Below, in pieces: positions 33,533-42,086 of a stretch of 64,000 bases of DNA. A program made the translations under genes and the position numbers. Numbering within the stretch: position 1 is the first letter of the stretch; every line of letters begins with the position of its first letter. Origin of the DNA: Pseudomonas triticicola (lineage in GTDB: Bacteria; Pseudomonadota; Gammaproteobacteria; Pseudomonadales; Pseudomonadaceae); contig NZ_JAHSTX010000001.1 in assembly GCF_019145375.1 (NCBI RefSeq), forward strand, positions 372,001 to 436,000, read 5' to 3'. Under the pieces are notes generated by a model that was not told the DNA's origin, did not search any database, and was given only the letters and a program-made list of their open reading frames with translations.

Positions 33533-35047
33533 ATGTTTGAATCCGCTGAAATCGGTCACGCCATCGACAAAGACACTTACGAGGCGGCCGTCCCTGCGCT
33601 GCGTGAAGCCTTGCTGGAAGCGCAGTTCGAGTTGCAGCAGCAGAAGCGCTTTCCGGTGATCATCCTGATCAACGGCATTGAAGGGGCGGGCAAGGGCGAG
33701 ACGGTCAAGCTGCTCAACGAGTGGATGGACCCGCGCCTGATCGAAGTGCGCACCTTCGACCAGCAAACCGATGAAGAACTGGCGCGGCCACCGGCGTGGC
33801 GCTACTGGCGCATGCTGCCGGCCAAGGGGCGGATGGGCGTGTTCTTCGGCAACTGGTACAGCCAGATGCTCCAGGGGCGGGTGCATGGGTTGTTCAAGGA
33901 TCCGCGTCTGGACCAGGCCATCGCCGGCGCCGAGCGTCTGGAAAAAATGCTCTGCGATGAAGGCGCGCTGATCTTCAAGTTCTGGTTTCACCTGTCCAAG
34001 AAGCAAATGAAAGCGCGGCTCAAATCGCTGGCCGACGACCCGTTGCACAGTTGGCGCATCAGTCCGCTGGACTGGCAGCAATCACAGACTTACGACAAAT
34101 TCGTCAAATATGGCGAGCGGGTGTTGCGCCGCACCAGCCGTGATTACGCACCGTGGCATGTCATCGAAGGCGTCGATGCCAATTACCGCAGCCTGGCTGT
34201 GGGCAAGATTCTCCTCGAAGGCCTGCAAAGTGCGCTCAAGCGTGCCGACGTCAATCCCCACGAAGTCAGTGCCGCGCCGCTGGGCACGCCGGTCGATCAG
34301 TTGAACCTGCTCGACAGCCTCGATCTGACCCAGCGTCTGGACAAGAAAGACTATGAAGAACAACTGATCACCGAACAGGCGCGTCTGTCCGGGCTGATGC
34401 GCGACAAACGCATGCGCCGCCATGCGCTGGTCGCGGTGTTCGAGGGTAACGACGCGGCGGGCAAGGGCGGGGCGATTCGCCGCGTAGCAGCCGCGCTCGA
34501 TCCGCGTCAGTACAGCATCGTGCCGATCGCCGCGCCGACCGAAGAAGAGCGCGCGCAACCCTACCTGTGGCGGTTCTGGCGACACCTTCCGGCGCGGGGC
34601 AAATTCACCGTGTTCGACCGCTCCTGGTATGGGCGGGTCCTGGTCGAGCGGATCGAAGGCTTCTGCACCTCGGCCGACTGGCTGCGCGCCTACGGCGAAA
34701 TCAACGACTTCGAAGAGCAACTGGCCGACGCCGGAGTCATCGTGGTCAAGTTCTGGCTGGCTATCGACAAGGACACGCAGATGGAGCGCTTTCAGGAGCG
34801 CGAAGAAATTTCCTTCAAGCGCTTCAAGATTACCGAGGACGACTGGCGCAACCGGGAAAAGTGGGACGACTATCGCCGGGCGGTCGGCGACATGGTCGAT
34901 CGCACCAGCACCGAGATCGCGCCGTGGACGCTGGTCGAGGCCAATGACAAACGCTGGGCACGGGTGAAAGTGTTGCGCACCATCAACCGCGCGCTGGAAG
35001 ACGCGTTCGAGAAATCCGACAAGAAGGCCAAAAAGCACAAGGATTGA
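33533..35047 (+). CDS. pap: Polyphosphate:AMP phosphotransferase (two-domain PPK2)
   Basis: A 504-residue class II PPK2 enzyme that phosphorylates AMP to ADP with polyphosphate. Two PPK2 domains lie in tandem, each with a P-loop: Asn-Gly-Ile-Glu-Gly-Ala-Gly-Lys-Gly at 47-55 and Glu-Gly-Asn-Asp-Ala-Ala-Gly-Lys-Gly near 304-312; the second also has the Phe-Asp-Arg-Ser-Trp-Tyr lid motif. In the first domain the equivalent is Phe-Gly-Asn-Trp-Tyr, suggesting only the second is fully catalytic, as known for the family. The ATG at 33533 follows an AAGGAG site; the frame extends upstream over mnmC without homology. Confidence 0.93.
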   Translation: MFESAEIGHAIDKDTYEAAVPALREALLEAQFELQQQKRFPVIILINGIEGAGKGETVKLLNEWMDPRLIEVRTFDQQTDEELARPPAWRYWRMLPAKGRMGVFFGNWYSQMLQGRVHGLFKDPRLDQAIAGAERLEKMLCDEGALIFKFWFHLSKKQMKARLKSLADDPLHSWRISPLDWQQSQTYDKFVKYGERVLRRTSRDYAPWHVIEGVDANYRSLAVGKILLEGLQSALKRADVNPHEVSAAPLGTPVDQLNLLDSLDLTQRLDKKDYEEQLITEQARLSGLMRDKRMRRHALVAVFEGNDAAGKGGAIRRVAAALDPRQYSIVPIAAPTEEERAQPYLWRFWRHLPARGKFTVFDRSWYGRVLVERIEGFCTSADWLRAYGEINDFEEQLADAGVIVVKFWLAIDKDTQMERFQEREEISFKRFKITEDDWRNREKWDDYRRAVGDMVDRTSTEIAPWTLVEANDKRWARVKVLRTINRALEDAFEKSDKKAKKHKD

Positions 35048-35150
35048 AGCGATGGCCGCGCATACGCCGGATGAATGATCCTCGCGGTCGGCAAGAAGGT
35101 GGACTTATGCTCAGGTCCACTCTCAACCGACAACAACAATGAGGTATGCC

Positions 35151-36335
35151 ATGCGTGAAGTGGTGATCGTCGACAGCGTGCGGACCGGCCTGGCCAAATC
35201 CTTTCGCGGCAAGTTCAACCAGACCCGCCCCGATGACATGGCGGCCCACTGCGTCAATGCGCTGCTGACCCGCAACGATATCGACCCGGCCAGCGTCGAG
35301 GACTGCATCGTCGGCGCCGGCTCCAACGAGGGCGCGCAGGGCTACAACATCGGCCGCAACGTCGCGGTGCTTTCGCGCCTGGGCACCGGCACCGCCGGCA
35401 TGACCCTCAACCGTTTCTGTTCCTCGGGCTTGCAGGCGATTGCGATTGCCGCCAACCAGATCGCCTCCGGTTGCAGCGACATCATCGTTGCCGGCGGCGT
35501 CGAGTCGATCAGCCTGACCCTGAAAAGCGTCAACACCGATCACCTGATCAACCCGCTGCTCAAGCAACAGACTCCCGGCATCTACTACACCATGGGCCAG
35601 ACCGCCGAAGTGGTGGCACGACGTTACGGCGTCAGCCGCGAAGCGCAGGATCGCTATGCGCTGCAAAGCCAGATCCGCACGGCCCAGGCCCAGGCTGCGG
35701 GTTTGTTCGATGATGAAATCGTGCCGATGGCGGTGAAATACCGGGTCGAGGATAAGAACAGCGGCGAAGTGCAGATTGTCGACGGCGTCGTCGAGCGCGA
35801 CGACTGCAACCGCCCGGACACCACGTACGAAAGCCTTGCCGGTTTGAAAACGGTGTTCGCCGACGACGGTTCGGTGACGGCGGGCAATTCCTCGCAGCTG
35901 TCCGACGGTGCCTCGATGACACTGGTGATGAGCCTGGATAAAGCGCTGGAGTTGGGGCTCAAGCCGAAAGCGTTATTCCGTGGCTTCACCGTCGCCGGCT
36001 GCGAGCCGGACGAAATGGGCATCGGCCCGGTGTTCTCGGTGCCGAAACTGCTCAAGGCCAAGGGCCTGCAAGTGGCGGATATCGATCTGTGGGAATTGAA
36101 CGAGGCGTTCGCTTCGCAGTGTCTCTACAGCCGCGACCGGCTGGAGATCGACAACGACAAGTACAACGTCAATGGCGGCTCGATTTCCATCGGCCACCCG
36201 TTCGGCATGACCGGCTCGCGTCAGGTCGGGCATTTGATCCGGGAATTGCAGCGGCGCAATCTGCGCTACGGCATCGTCACCATGTGCGTGGGTGGCGGGA
36301 TGGGGGCGAGCGGGTTGTTTGAGGCGGTGCGCTAA
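35151..36335 (+). CDS. Thiolase, acetyl-CoA C-acyltransferase type
   Basis: A 394-residue thiolase that cleaves 3-ketoacyl-CoA or condenses acetyl-CoA units. The nucleophilic cysteine is in Asn-Arg-Phe-Cys-Ser-Ser-Gly-Leu-Gln, the histidine in Ile-Gly-His-Pro-Phe-Gly-Met-Thr-Gly, and the second cysteine in Met-Cys-Val-Gly-Gly-Gly-Met-Gly. The ATG at 35151 is preceded by GAGGT. It is not next to a fadB-type partner, so it may serve a catabolic route other than the main beta-oxidation complex. Confidence 0.92.
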   Translation: MREVVIVDSVRTGLAKSFRGKFNQTRPDDMAAHCVNALLTRNDIDPASVEDCIVGAGSNEGAQGYNIGRNVAVLSRLGTGTAGMTLNRFCSSGLQAIAIAANQIASGCSDIIVAGGVESISLTLKSVNTDHLINPLLKQQTPGIYYTMGQTAEVVARRYGVSREAQDRYALQSQIRTAQAQAAGLFDDEIVPMAVKYRVEDKNSGEVQIVDGVVERDDCNRPDTTYESLAGLKTVFADDGSVTAGNSSQLSDGASMTLVMSLDKALELGLKPKALFRGFTVAGCEPDEMGIGPVFSVPKLLKAKGLQVADIDLWELNEAFASQCLYSRDRLEIDNDKYNVNGGSISIGHPFGMTGSRQVGHLIRELQRRNLRYGIVTMCVGGGMGASGLFEAVR

Positions 36336-36360
36336 AGGATTGGTTGCCTGTTCAGGCCCC

Positions 36361-36424
36361 TTCGCGAGCAGGCTCGCTCCCACAGGTGACGGTATTCCCC
36401 TGTGGGAGCGAGCCTGCTCGCGAA
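36361..36424. repeat. REPIN-type inverted repeat
   Basis: TTCGCGAGCAGGCTCGCTCCCACA and its complement flank a short spacer, between the convergent thiolase and DUF6316-like genes, where it may serve as a transcript end. Confidence 0.92.
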
Positions 36425-36438
36425 GGCAGCGCCGCGGT

Positions 36439-36630
36439 TCAGCGGCTGGAACCCTGCCGCTGCATTCGCGCAATATATGCCTGAATCTCCCGCTCGATCA
36501 CCTGACTGTCATACGGCCCTTCGAGGGTATTTTCCCGGGTGCTGAAATACAGCTCGCCATTGACCCGACACACGCGGTCGCTGCGAAAACGGGTGGCGGG
36601 GGCGCTGTCCTCGGCGCGCATGGCGTACAT
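36439..36630 (-). CDS. Small DUF6316-like protein
   Basis: A 63-residue protein beginning Met-Tyr-Ala-Met-Arg-Ala-Glu-Asp and containing Arg-Val-Asn-Gly-Glu-Leu-Tyr-Phe-Ser-Thr-Arg-Glu. It looks like the small cytoplasmic Pseudomonas family I recall as DUF6316. The ATG at 36630 has a GGGAGA ribosome binding site; longer and shorter in-frame starts exist. Function unknown. Confidence 0.75.
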   Translation of the reverse strand: MYAMRAEDSAPATRFRSDRVCRVNGELYFSTRENTLEGPYDSQVIEREIQAYIARMQRQGSSR

Positions 36631-36840
36631 GTCGGTCTCCCTGATCAATGCGTTGAAAAGTCTGCAATCAGCTTATGCCTGAAGCACTTGGCGCGCCTGC
36701 CCGGCCGATCAACGGCGGCGCGCCGGTTTACTGCTGCGACCTGCACAGTTTCATTCGCGGCCTGGCGGTAACTGTCCCTGTGTTGTACGCAGCCGGACGC
36801 CTAGAATGAGTGCTCTTGTCAGCAGGCTTTTGGGGTTCGC

Positions 36841-37800
36841 ATGCACATTTCATCGGGGCGCTGGGTGTACGGACTGTTCCTGGCGCTGCTGACCGCGTTT
36901 CTGTGGGGCATCCTGCCGATCAAGCTCAAACAGGTATTGCAGGTGATGGACCCGGTCACGGTGACCTGGTTTCGCCTGATGGTGTCCGGTGGCTGCCTGT
37001 TCATCTATCTGGCGTCGGTCAAGCGCCTGCCAAGTCGCAAGGTGCTCGGGCCGAAGGGTGGCTGGCTGGTGCTGATGGCGGTGCTGGGGCTGGTCGGCAA
37101 TTACGTGTTGTATCTGATGGGCCTCAACCTGCTCAGCCCCGGCACCGCGCAATTGGTGGTGCAAATGGGGCCGATCATGCTGCTGATCGCCAGTCTGTTC
37201 GTGTTCAAGGAGCGCTTCAGCATTGGCCAGGGCATCGGCTTGCTGGTGTTGCTGATCGGCTTCGGCCTGTTCTTCAATCAGCGCCTGGCGGAGCTGCTGA
37301 CCTCGCTGTCCGACTACACCGCCGGCGTGCTGCTGGTGCTGCTGGCGTCGACGGTCTGGACCTTCTATGCGCTGGGCCAGAAGCAATTGCTGACGGTGTG
37401 GAATTCGTTGCAGGTGATGATGGTGATCTATCTGTTCTGCGGGCTATTGCTGACGCCGTGGGTGCATCCGCTTGAAGCGCTGAATCTGAGCCCGTTGCAG
37501 GGCTGGCTGCTGTTGGCGTGCTGCATGAACACCTTGATCGCCTACGGCGCATTCGCCGAAGCACTGGCGCATTGGGAAGCATCGCGGGTCAGCGCAACAT
37601 TGGCAATCACGCCGCTGGTGACGTTTGTGGCGGTGGCGGTTGCGGCGCGGATCTGGCCGGAGTACGTGCATGCCGAGCAGATCAATGCGCTGGGCTATGG
37701 CGGGGCGGTGCTGGTGGTGCTGGGTTCGGCGCTGGTGGCGTTGGGGCCATCGTTGATTGCAGGGTTGAAGGCGCGTCGGATGAAGATGGCAGCCAGTTGA
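36841..37800 (+). CDS. DMT-family transporter with two EamA domains
   Basis: A 319-residue inner-membrane protein with about ten hydrophobic helices arranged as two EamA repeats (about 12-145 and 162-302). Members of the drug/metabolite transporter superfamily export amino acids, metabolites or toxic compounds. The extended basic C-terminus (Lys-Ala-Arg-Arg-Met-Lys) fits a cytoplasmic end. Substrate unknown. It is transcribed alone, between the DUF6316-like gene and a REPIN. Confidence 0.92.
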   Translation: MHISSGRWVYGLFLALLTAFLWGILPIKLKQVLQVMDPVTVTWFRLMVSGGCLFIYLASVKRLPSRKVLGPKGGWLVLMAVLGLVGNYVLYLMGLNLLSPGTAQLVVQMGPIMLLIASLFVFKERFSIGQGIGLLVLLIGFGLFFNQRLAELLTSLSDYTAGVLLVLLASTVWTFYALGQKQLLTVWNSLQVMMVIYLFCGLLLTPWVHPLEALNLSPLQGWLLLACCMNTLIAYGAFAEALAHWEASRVSATLAITPLVTFVAVAVAARIWPEYVHAEQINALGYGGAVLVVLGSALVALGPSLIAGLKARRMKMAAS

Positions 37801-37815
37801 ACCGCGCCGGCCGCA

Positions 37816-37898
37816 TTCGCGAGCAAGCTCGCTCCCACATTTTTGCGCATTCCCAGCATGAGAATGCAGTCCACTGTGGGAGCGAGCTTGCTCGCGAA
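37816..37898. repeat. REPIN-type inverted repeat
   Basis: TTCGCGAGCAAGCTCGCTCCCACA pairs with its complement across a 35-base spacer, in the gap between the convergent DMT transporter and fumC genes. No classical terminator is seen there. Confidence 0.92.
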
Positions 37899-37923
37899 GG
37901 CTGACTTCCAGGCGCTGAAGATT

Positions 37924-39318
37924 TCAGCCCTTGGCCCCAGCCTCGATCATGTTCTCCGGGCGCACCCAGGCATCGAACTCTTCATCAGTCAGATAACCCA
38001 GCTGCAACGCCGCCTCGCGCAAAGTCAGCCCTTCGCTGTAAGCCTTCTTCGCGATCTCCGCCGACTTGTCATAACCGATGTGCGGGTTCAGCGCGGTCAC
38101 CAGCATAAGCCCACGTTCCAGATGCTTGGCCATGACCTCGGCATCCGGTTCGAGCCCGGCGATGCAGTGCTGCTGGAAGTTGCTGCAGCCGTCTCCCAGC
38201 AAACGGATCGATTGCAGCAGGTTGTGGATGATCACCGGTTTGAACACGTTCAACTGCAAGTGCCCCTGACTGGCGGCAAAACCGATCGCCACATCGTTGC
38301 CGAGCACCTGGCATGCGAGCATCGACAGCGCTTCGCACTGGGTCGGGTTGACCTTGCCGGGCATGATCGAACTGCCCGGTTCGTTGGCGGGCAGCTTCAC
38401 TTCAGCGAAACCTGCGCGAGGACCTGAGCCCAGCAGGCGCAGGTCGTTGGCGATCTTCATCAGCGCCACGGCGAGGGTTTTCAGCGCGCCGGACAGGGTC
38501 ACCAGCGGCTCATGGCCGGCCAGTGCAGCGAACTTGTTCGGTGCGGTGACGAACGGTAAACCGGACAATGCTGCGAGTTCAGCGGCAATCGCCTCACCGA
38601 AGCCGTGCGGTGAATTCAAACCGGTACCAACGGCGGTGCCGCCCTGAGCCAGTTCGCAAACCGCCGGCAGCGCGGCACGAATCGCGCGCTCGGCGTAATC
38701 CAGTTGCGCGATGAAGCCGGACAATTCCTGACCGAAGGTGATCGGCGTCGCGTCCATCATGTGCGTGCGCCCGGTCTTCACCAGTTTCATGTGCCGCGCC
38801 GCCAGCTCAGCGAGGCCGCCGGACAGCTCGGCAATCGCCGGCAGCAGTTGTTCCTGCACCGCTTTGGCGGTGGCGATACTCATGGCGGTAGGGAAGCAGT
38901 CGTTGGAACTTTGCGAGCGGTTGACGTGATCGTTCGGGTGCACCGGCGACTTGCCGCCGCGCGGGTTGCCGGCCAGTTCGTTGGCGCGACCGGCGATCAC
39001 TTCGTTGACGTTCATGTTGCTCTGGGTGCCGCTGCCGGTCTGCCAGACCACCAGCGGGAACTGCTCGTCATGCTCGCCGGCGAGCACTTCATCGGCGGCC
39101 TGTTCGATCAGGCGGGCGATGTCGGCGGGCAGGTCGCCGTTGCGGTCGTTGACCCGTGCGGCGGCTTTCTTGATCAGCGCCAGGGCGTGCAGCACCGGTA
39201 GCGGCATGCGTTCCTGACCAATGGCGAAGTTGATCAGCGAGCGTTGCGTCTGAGCACCCCAGTAAGCGTCGTCCGGGACCTCGATCTGGCCCAGGCTGTC
39301 GGTTTCGATACGGCTCAT
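37924..39318 (-). CDS. fumC: Class II fumarate hydratase
   Basis: A 464-residue iron-free fumarase interconverting fumarate and malate in the citric-acid cycle. The aspartase/fumarase signature [10 protein letters not shown] and the [11 protein letters not shown] motif are intact. The ATG at 39318 starts Met-Ser-Arg-Ile-Glu-Thr-Asp and has a GGAG site; the frame runs 42 codons upstream without homology. Aspartase shares the fold, but the N-terminus and the neighbours (DUF2059, bolA) fit fumC. Confidence 0.95.
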   Translation of the reverse strand: MSRIETDSLGQIEVPDDAYWGAQTQRSLINFAIGQERMPLPVLHALALIKKAAARVNDRNGDLPADIARLIEQAADEVLAGEHDEQFPLVVWQTGSGTQSNMNVNEVIAGRANELAGNPRGGKSPVHPNDHVNRSQSSNDCFPTAMSIATAKAVQEQLLPAIAELSGGLAELAARHMKLVKTGRTHMMDATPITFGQELSGFIAQLDYAERAIRAALPAVCELAQGGTAVGTGLNSPHGFGEAIAAELAALSGLPFVTAPNKFAALAGHEPLVTLSGALKTLAVALMKIANDLRLLGSGPRAGFAEVKLPANEPGSSIMPGKVNPTQCEALSMLACQVLGNDVAIGFAASQGHLQLNVFKPVIIHNLLQSIRLLGDGCSNFQQHCIAGLEPDAEVMAKHLERGLMLVTALNPHIGYDKSAEIAKKAYSEGLTLREAALQLGYLTDEEFDAWVRPENMIEAGAKG

Positions 39319-39509
39319 CGTGCACACTCCTGTTGGTCTGTTGGCGCAATTTAGGCCGGCATCGGCCCGGGTGGTTCCATCGGCTCGATTGTTGACCGCA
39401 AAACCCCGCCAATCAAGCGCGGCAAGGGCCGGGGGTTGAGCCACAGCGATTGTTAGGCGCAGAATGGTCGCCCTTGGGGTTCGACCTCGCTTTGCTTAAA
39501 GGAAACTCG

Positions 39510-40025
39510 ATGACTCGTCTTCGCGCCATCTGTACCGCGGTTGCACTGGTTTGCGCCAGCGGCCAGGTGCTTGCCGATACCGCCAGCCACAACGCCAGTG
39601 CCGAAGCTTTCCTGACGCTGGCTCACGCTGACAAGCTGGGTACCCCGGTGTACATGCAAGTGCAGCAAATGTTCGCCCAGCGCTTTGAACAGACCAAAGC
39701 GCCTGAGTCGAAGAAAGCCGTGCTCGAAACCTATCAGGCCAAGGCCAACGCTGCGCTGGACCAGGCCATTGGCTGGAACAAGCTCAAGCCCGACATGGTC
39801 AAGCTCTACACCAGCAACTTCAGCGAATCCGAGCTCAAGGATCTGGTTGCCTTCTACCAGTCGCCACTGGGCAAAAAGGTCTTGGAAAAAATGCCGCAGC
39901 TGACCCAGCAGTCGGCGCAGATGACCCAGGGCAAACTGGAAAGCGCGGTGCCTGTGGTCAACAAGCTGCTCGACGACATGACCAAAGAGCTGACCCCGGC
40001 CGCGGCGCCAGCCAAGAAGAAGTAA
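39510..40025 (+). CDS. Exported DUF2059-domain protein
   Basis: A 171-residue protein with a signal peptide (residues 1-22, ending Val-Leu-Ala-Asp) and a helical DUF2059 domain, recognisable by Tyr-Thr-Ser-Asn-Phe-Ser-Glu-Ser-Glu-Leu-Lys and Tyr-Gln-Ser-Pro-Leu-Gly-Lys-Lys. The C-terminus is Ala/Pro/Lys-rich. The ATG at 39510 has a purine-rich AAAGGAAA upstream. It precedes bolA by 12 bases and is probably co-transcribed with it. Function unknown, presumably periplasmic. Confidence 0.9.
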   Translation: MTRLRAICTAVALVCASGQVLADTASHNASAEAFLTLAHADKLGTPVYMQVQQMFAQRFEQTKAPESKKAVLETYQAKANAALDQAIGWNKLKPDMVKLYTSNFSESELKDLVAFYQSPLGKKVLEKMPQLTQQSAQMTQGKLESAVPVVNKLLDDMTKELTPAAAPAKKK

Positions 40026-40037
40026 GCGGAGTTCGTG

Positions 40038-40337
40038 ATGACCATGCAACAACGCATCGAATCGACGCTGGCCCTGTTACAGCCTGAGCACCTGCAAGTG
40101 CTGGACGAAAGCCACATGCACAGTCGCGGGTCTCAGACCCACTACAAGGCGGTGGTGGTCAGCGCGCAGTTCGAAGGCCTGAACCGGGTCAAGCGCCACC
40201 AGAAAGTCTACGGCACGCTCGGCGAGCTGATGGGCGAGTTCCATGCGTTGGCGCTGCACACCTACACCCCGCAGGAATGGGCAGAGATCGACGGCGCCCC
40301 GGCGTCGCCGACCTGTGCAGGAGGGGATCAGCGGTAA
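40038..40337 (+). CDS. bolA: BolA-family protein
   Basis: A 99-residue BolA-family protein; in bacteria these proteins work with monothiol glutaredoxins and influence cell shape and iron-sulfur homeostasis. It has the conserved Gln-Thr-His-Tyr-Lys-Ala-Val-Val-Val-Ser and Leu-Asn-Arg-Val-Lys-Arg-His-Gln-Lys-Val-Tyr segments. GTG at 40035 and ATG at 40038 are both available; the ATG is better placed after GCGGAG. A REP region and a terminator follow. Confidence 0.9.
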   Translation: MTMQQRIESTLALLQPEHLQVLDESHMHSRGSQTHYKAVVVSAQFEGLNRVKRHQKVYGTLGELMGEFHALALHTYTPQEWAEIDGAPASPTCAGGDQR

Positions 40338-40412
40338 ACTTCAAGCGGCAAGCTGCAAGTTAAAGGCGGATGAGTTTTGGCTTGCCGCTTTAAGCTTGGA
40401 GCTTGTAGCTGC
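40338..40412. repeat. REP-like palindromic repeat, AAGCTGCAAG family
   Basis: AAGCGGCAAGCTGCAAGTT is followed about 20 bases on by GGCTTGCCGCTTTAAGCTTGG; the AAGCGGCAAGC and GCTTGCCGCTT parts are complementary. This fourth repeat family differs in sequence from the GAGCGAGC, ATTTATCCCC and TTCCCACGC families in this window. Confidence 0.75.
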
Positions 40413-40430
40413 TTTTTTGCTAAAATCCCG

Positions 40431-40460
40431 ACGCGCCGCTTAGCCGGCGCGTTTTTTTTT
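40431..40460 (+). terminator. Terminator-like hairpin between bolA and trhO
   Basis: CGCGCCG pairs with CGGCGCG, closely followed by nine T residues. A TAAAAT hexamer at 40421-40426 sits directly upstream, so the element could end the bolA transcript or, if that hexamer is the -10 of a trhO promoter, act as an early attenuator. Confidence 0.8.
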
Positions 40461-40506
40461 GAATCCGGTTCACCCTTTGCGAGGGTAGCCACCTGGAGAA
40501 ATACCC

Positions 40507-41448
40507 ATGACACAACCGATTGTCGTGGCGGCACTGTACAAGTTCGTCACCCTCGAAGATTACGTTGACCTGCGCGAGCCACTGCTGCAAGCGATGGTCG
40601 ACAACGGCATCAAAGGCACTCTGCTGATCGCCGAAGAAGGCATCAACGGCACGGTTTCCGGCAGCCGCGAAGGCATCGACGGCCTGCTCGCCTGGCTCAA
40701 GAACGATCCGCGCATGGTCGACATCGACCACAAGGAATCGTACTGCGACGAACAGCCGTTCTATCGCACCAAGGTCAAGCTGAAGAAAGAGATCGTCACC
40801 CTCGGCGTCGAAGGCGTTGACCCGAACAAGAAGGTCGGCACCTACGTCGAACCGCAGGACTGGAACGCGCTGATCAGCGACCCGGAAGTGCTGCTGATCG
40901 ACACGCGCAACGATTACGAAGTGTCGATCGGCACCTTCGAAGGCGCCATCGATCCGAAAACCACCAGTTTTCGCGAGTTTCCCGACTACATCAAAGAACA
41001 CTTCGACCCGGCCGTGCACAAGAAGGTCGCGATGTTCTGCACCGGCGGCATTCGCTGCGAGAAAGCCTCGAGCTACATGCTCGGCGAAGGTTTCGAAGAG
41101 GTTTACCACCTCAAGGGCGGCATCCTGAAGTACCTCGAAGAGGTGCCGCAGGAAGAAACCAAGTGGCGCGGCGACTGCTTCGTCTTCGACAACCGCGTCA
41201 CCGTGCGTCACGACCTGACGGAAGGCGACTACGATCAATGTCATGCCTGCCGCACGCCGGTCAGCGTTGAAGATCGCGCCTCCGAGCACTACGTCGCCGG
41301 CATCAGTTGCCCGCACTGCTGGGACAAGCTCAGCGAGAAAACCCGGCGCAGCGCCATCGATCGGCAAAAGCAGATCGAACTGGCCAAGGCGCGCAACCAG
41401 CCGCACCCGATCGGCTACAACTATAAGCAAGCATCCACCGAGGCTTAA
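40507..41448 (+). CDS. trhO: tRNA uridine-34 hydroxylase TrhO (rhodanese fold)
   Basis: A 313-residue protein of the YceA/UPF0176 family that introduces the 5-hydroxyl group on tRNA wobble uridine. The central rhodanese-like domain carries the active-site [10 protein letters not shown] loop, and a C-terminal cysteine cluster (Cys-His-Ala-Cys and Cys-Pro-His-Cys) probably binds zinc. Length is normal. The DsbA-like gene starts two bases after its stop. Confidence 0.95.
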   Translation: MTQPIVVAALYKFVTLEDYVDLREPLLQAMVDNGIKGTLLIAEEGINGTVSGSREGIDGLLAWLKNDPRMVDIDHKESYCDEQPFYRTKVKLKKEIVTLGVEGVDPNKKVGTYVEPQDWNALISDPEVLLIDTRNDYEVSIGTFEGAIDPKTTSFREFPDYIKEHFDPAVHKKVAMFCTGGIRCEKASSYMLGEGFEEVYHLKGGILKYLEEVPQEETKWRGDCFVFDNRVTVRHDLTEGDYDQCHACRTPVSVEDRASEHYVAGISCPHCWDKLSEKTRRSAIDRQKQIELAKARNQPHPIGYNYKQASTEA

Positions 41449-41450
41449 CC

Positions 41451-42086
41451 ATGTCTGCGCGCCTGCTCTACGTGATGGATCCGATGTGTTCATGGTGCTG
41501 GGGTTTTGCTCCGGTGGCCAAGGCACTGGTCGAGCAAGCGCAGGCAGCCGGGGTCGAGCTGCATCTGGTGGTGGGCGGCTTGCGCACCGGCAGCGGTTCG
41601 GCGCTGGAGCCGACCACGCGACGCTATATTCTCGAGCACTGGCAAGCGGTCACCCAGGCCACCGGCCAGCCGTTCAAGTTCGATGGCGCGCTACCCGACG
41701 GTTTTGTCTACGACACCGAGCCTGCCTGTCGCGCCATTGTCACCGCGCGCAGTCTGGCGCCGGATTGCGCGTGGACACTGGTCGGGCTGATCCAGCAGGC
41801 GTTTTACGTCGAAGGGCGCGATGTCACCCAGGCCAGCGTGCTGGTCGAACTGGCGGAGCAGGCCGGCGTGCCGCGTATTGAATTCGCGGCGTTGTTCGAT
41901 CATGCCGATCAGCACAAGGCGACCCAGGCCGATTTCACCTGGGTCCAGGATCTGGGCATCGCCGGTTTTCCGACCCTGCTGGCCGAGCGCAACGGGCAAC
42001 TGGCGCTGCTGACCAACGGCTATCAACCGCTCAGCGAGCTGTCGCCGTTGCTCGGCCGCTGGCTGGAGCGCGCGGCCTGTGTCTGA
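41451..42086 (+). CDS. DsbA-family (FrnE-like) thioredoxin-fold protein
   Basis: A 211-residue thioredoxin-fold protein with a Cys-Ser-Trp-Cys active-site motif near residue 13 and a long helical insertion typical of the DsbA/FrnE group. There is no signal peptide, so it is probably cytoplasmic. It lies two bases after trhO and its last codons overlap the start of the ABC transporter gene. Its substrate is unknown; disulfide exchange or thiol isomerisation is inferred. Confidence 0.88.
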   Translation: MSARLLYVMDPMCSWCWGFAPVAKALVEQAQAAGVELHLVVGGLRTGSGSALEPTTRRYILEHWQAVTQATGQPFKFDGALPDGFVYDTEPACRAIVTARSLAPDCAWTLVGLIQQAFYVEGRDVTQASVLVELAEQAGVPRIEFAALFDHADQHKATQADFTWVQDLGIAGFPTLLAERNGQLALLTNGYQPLSELSPLLGRWLERAACV

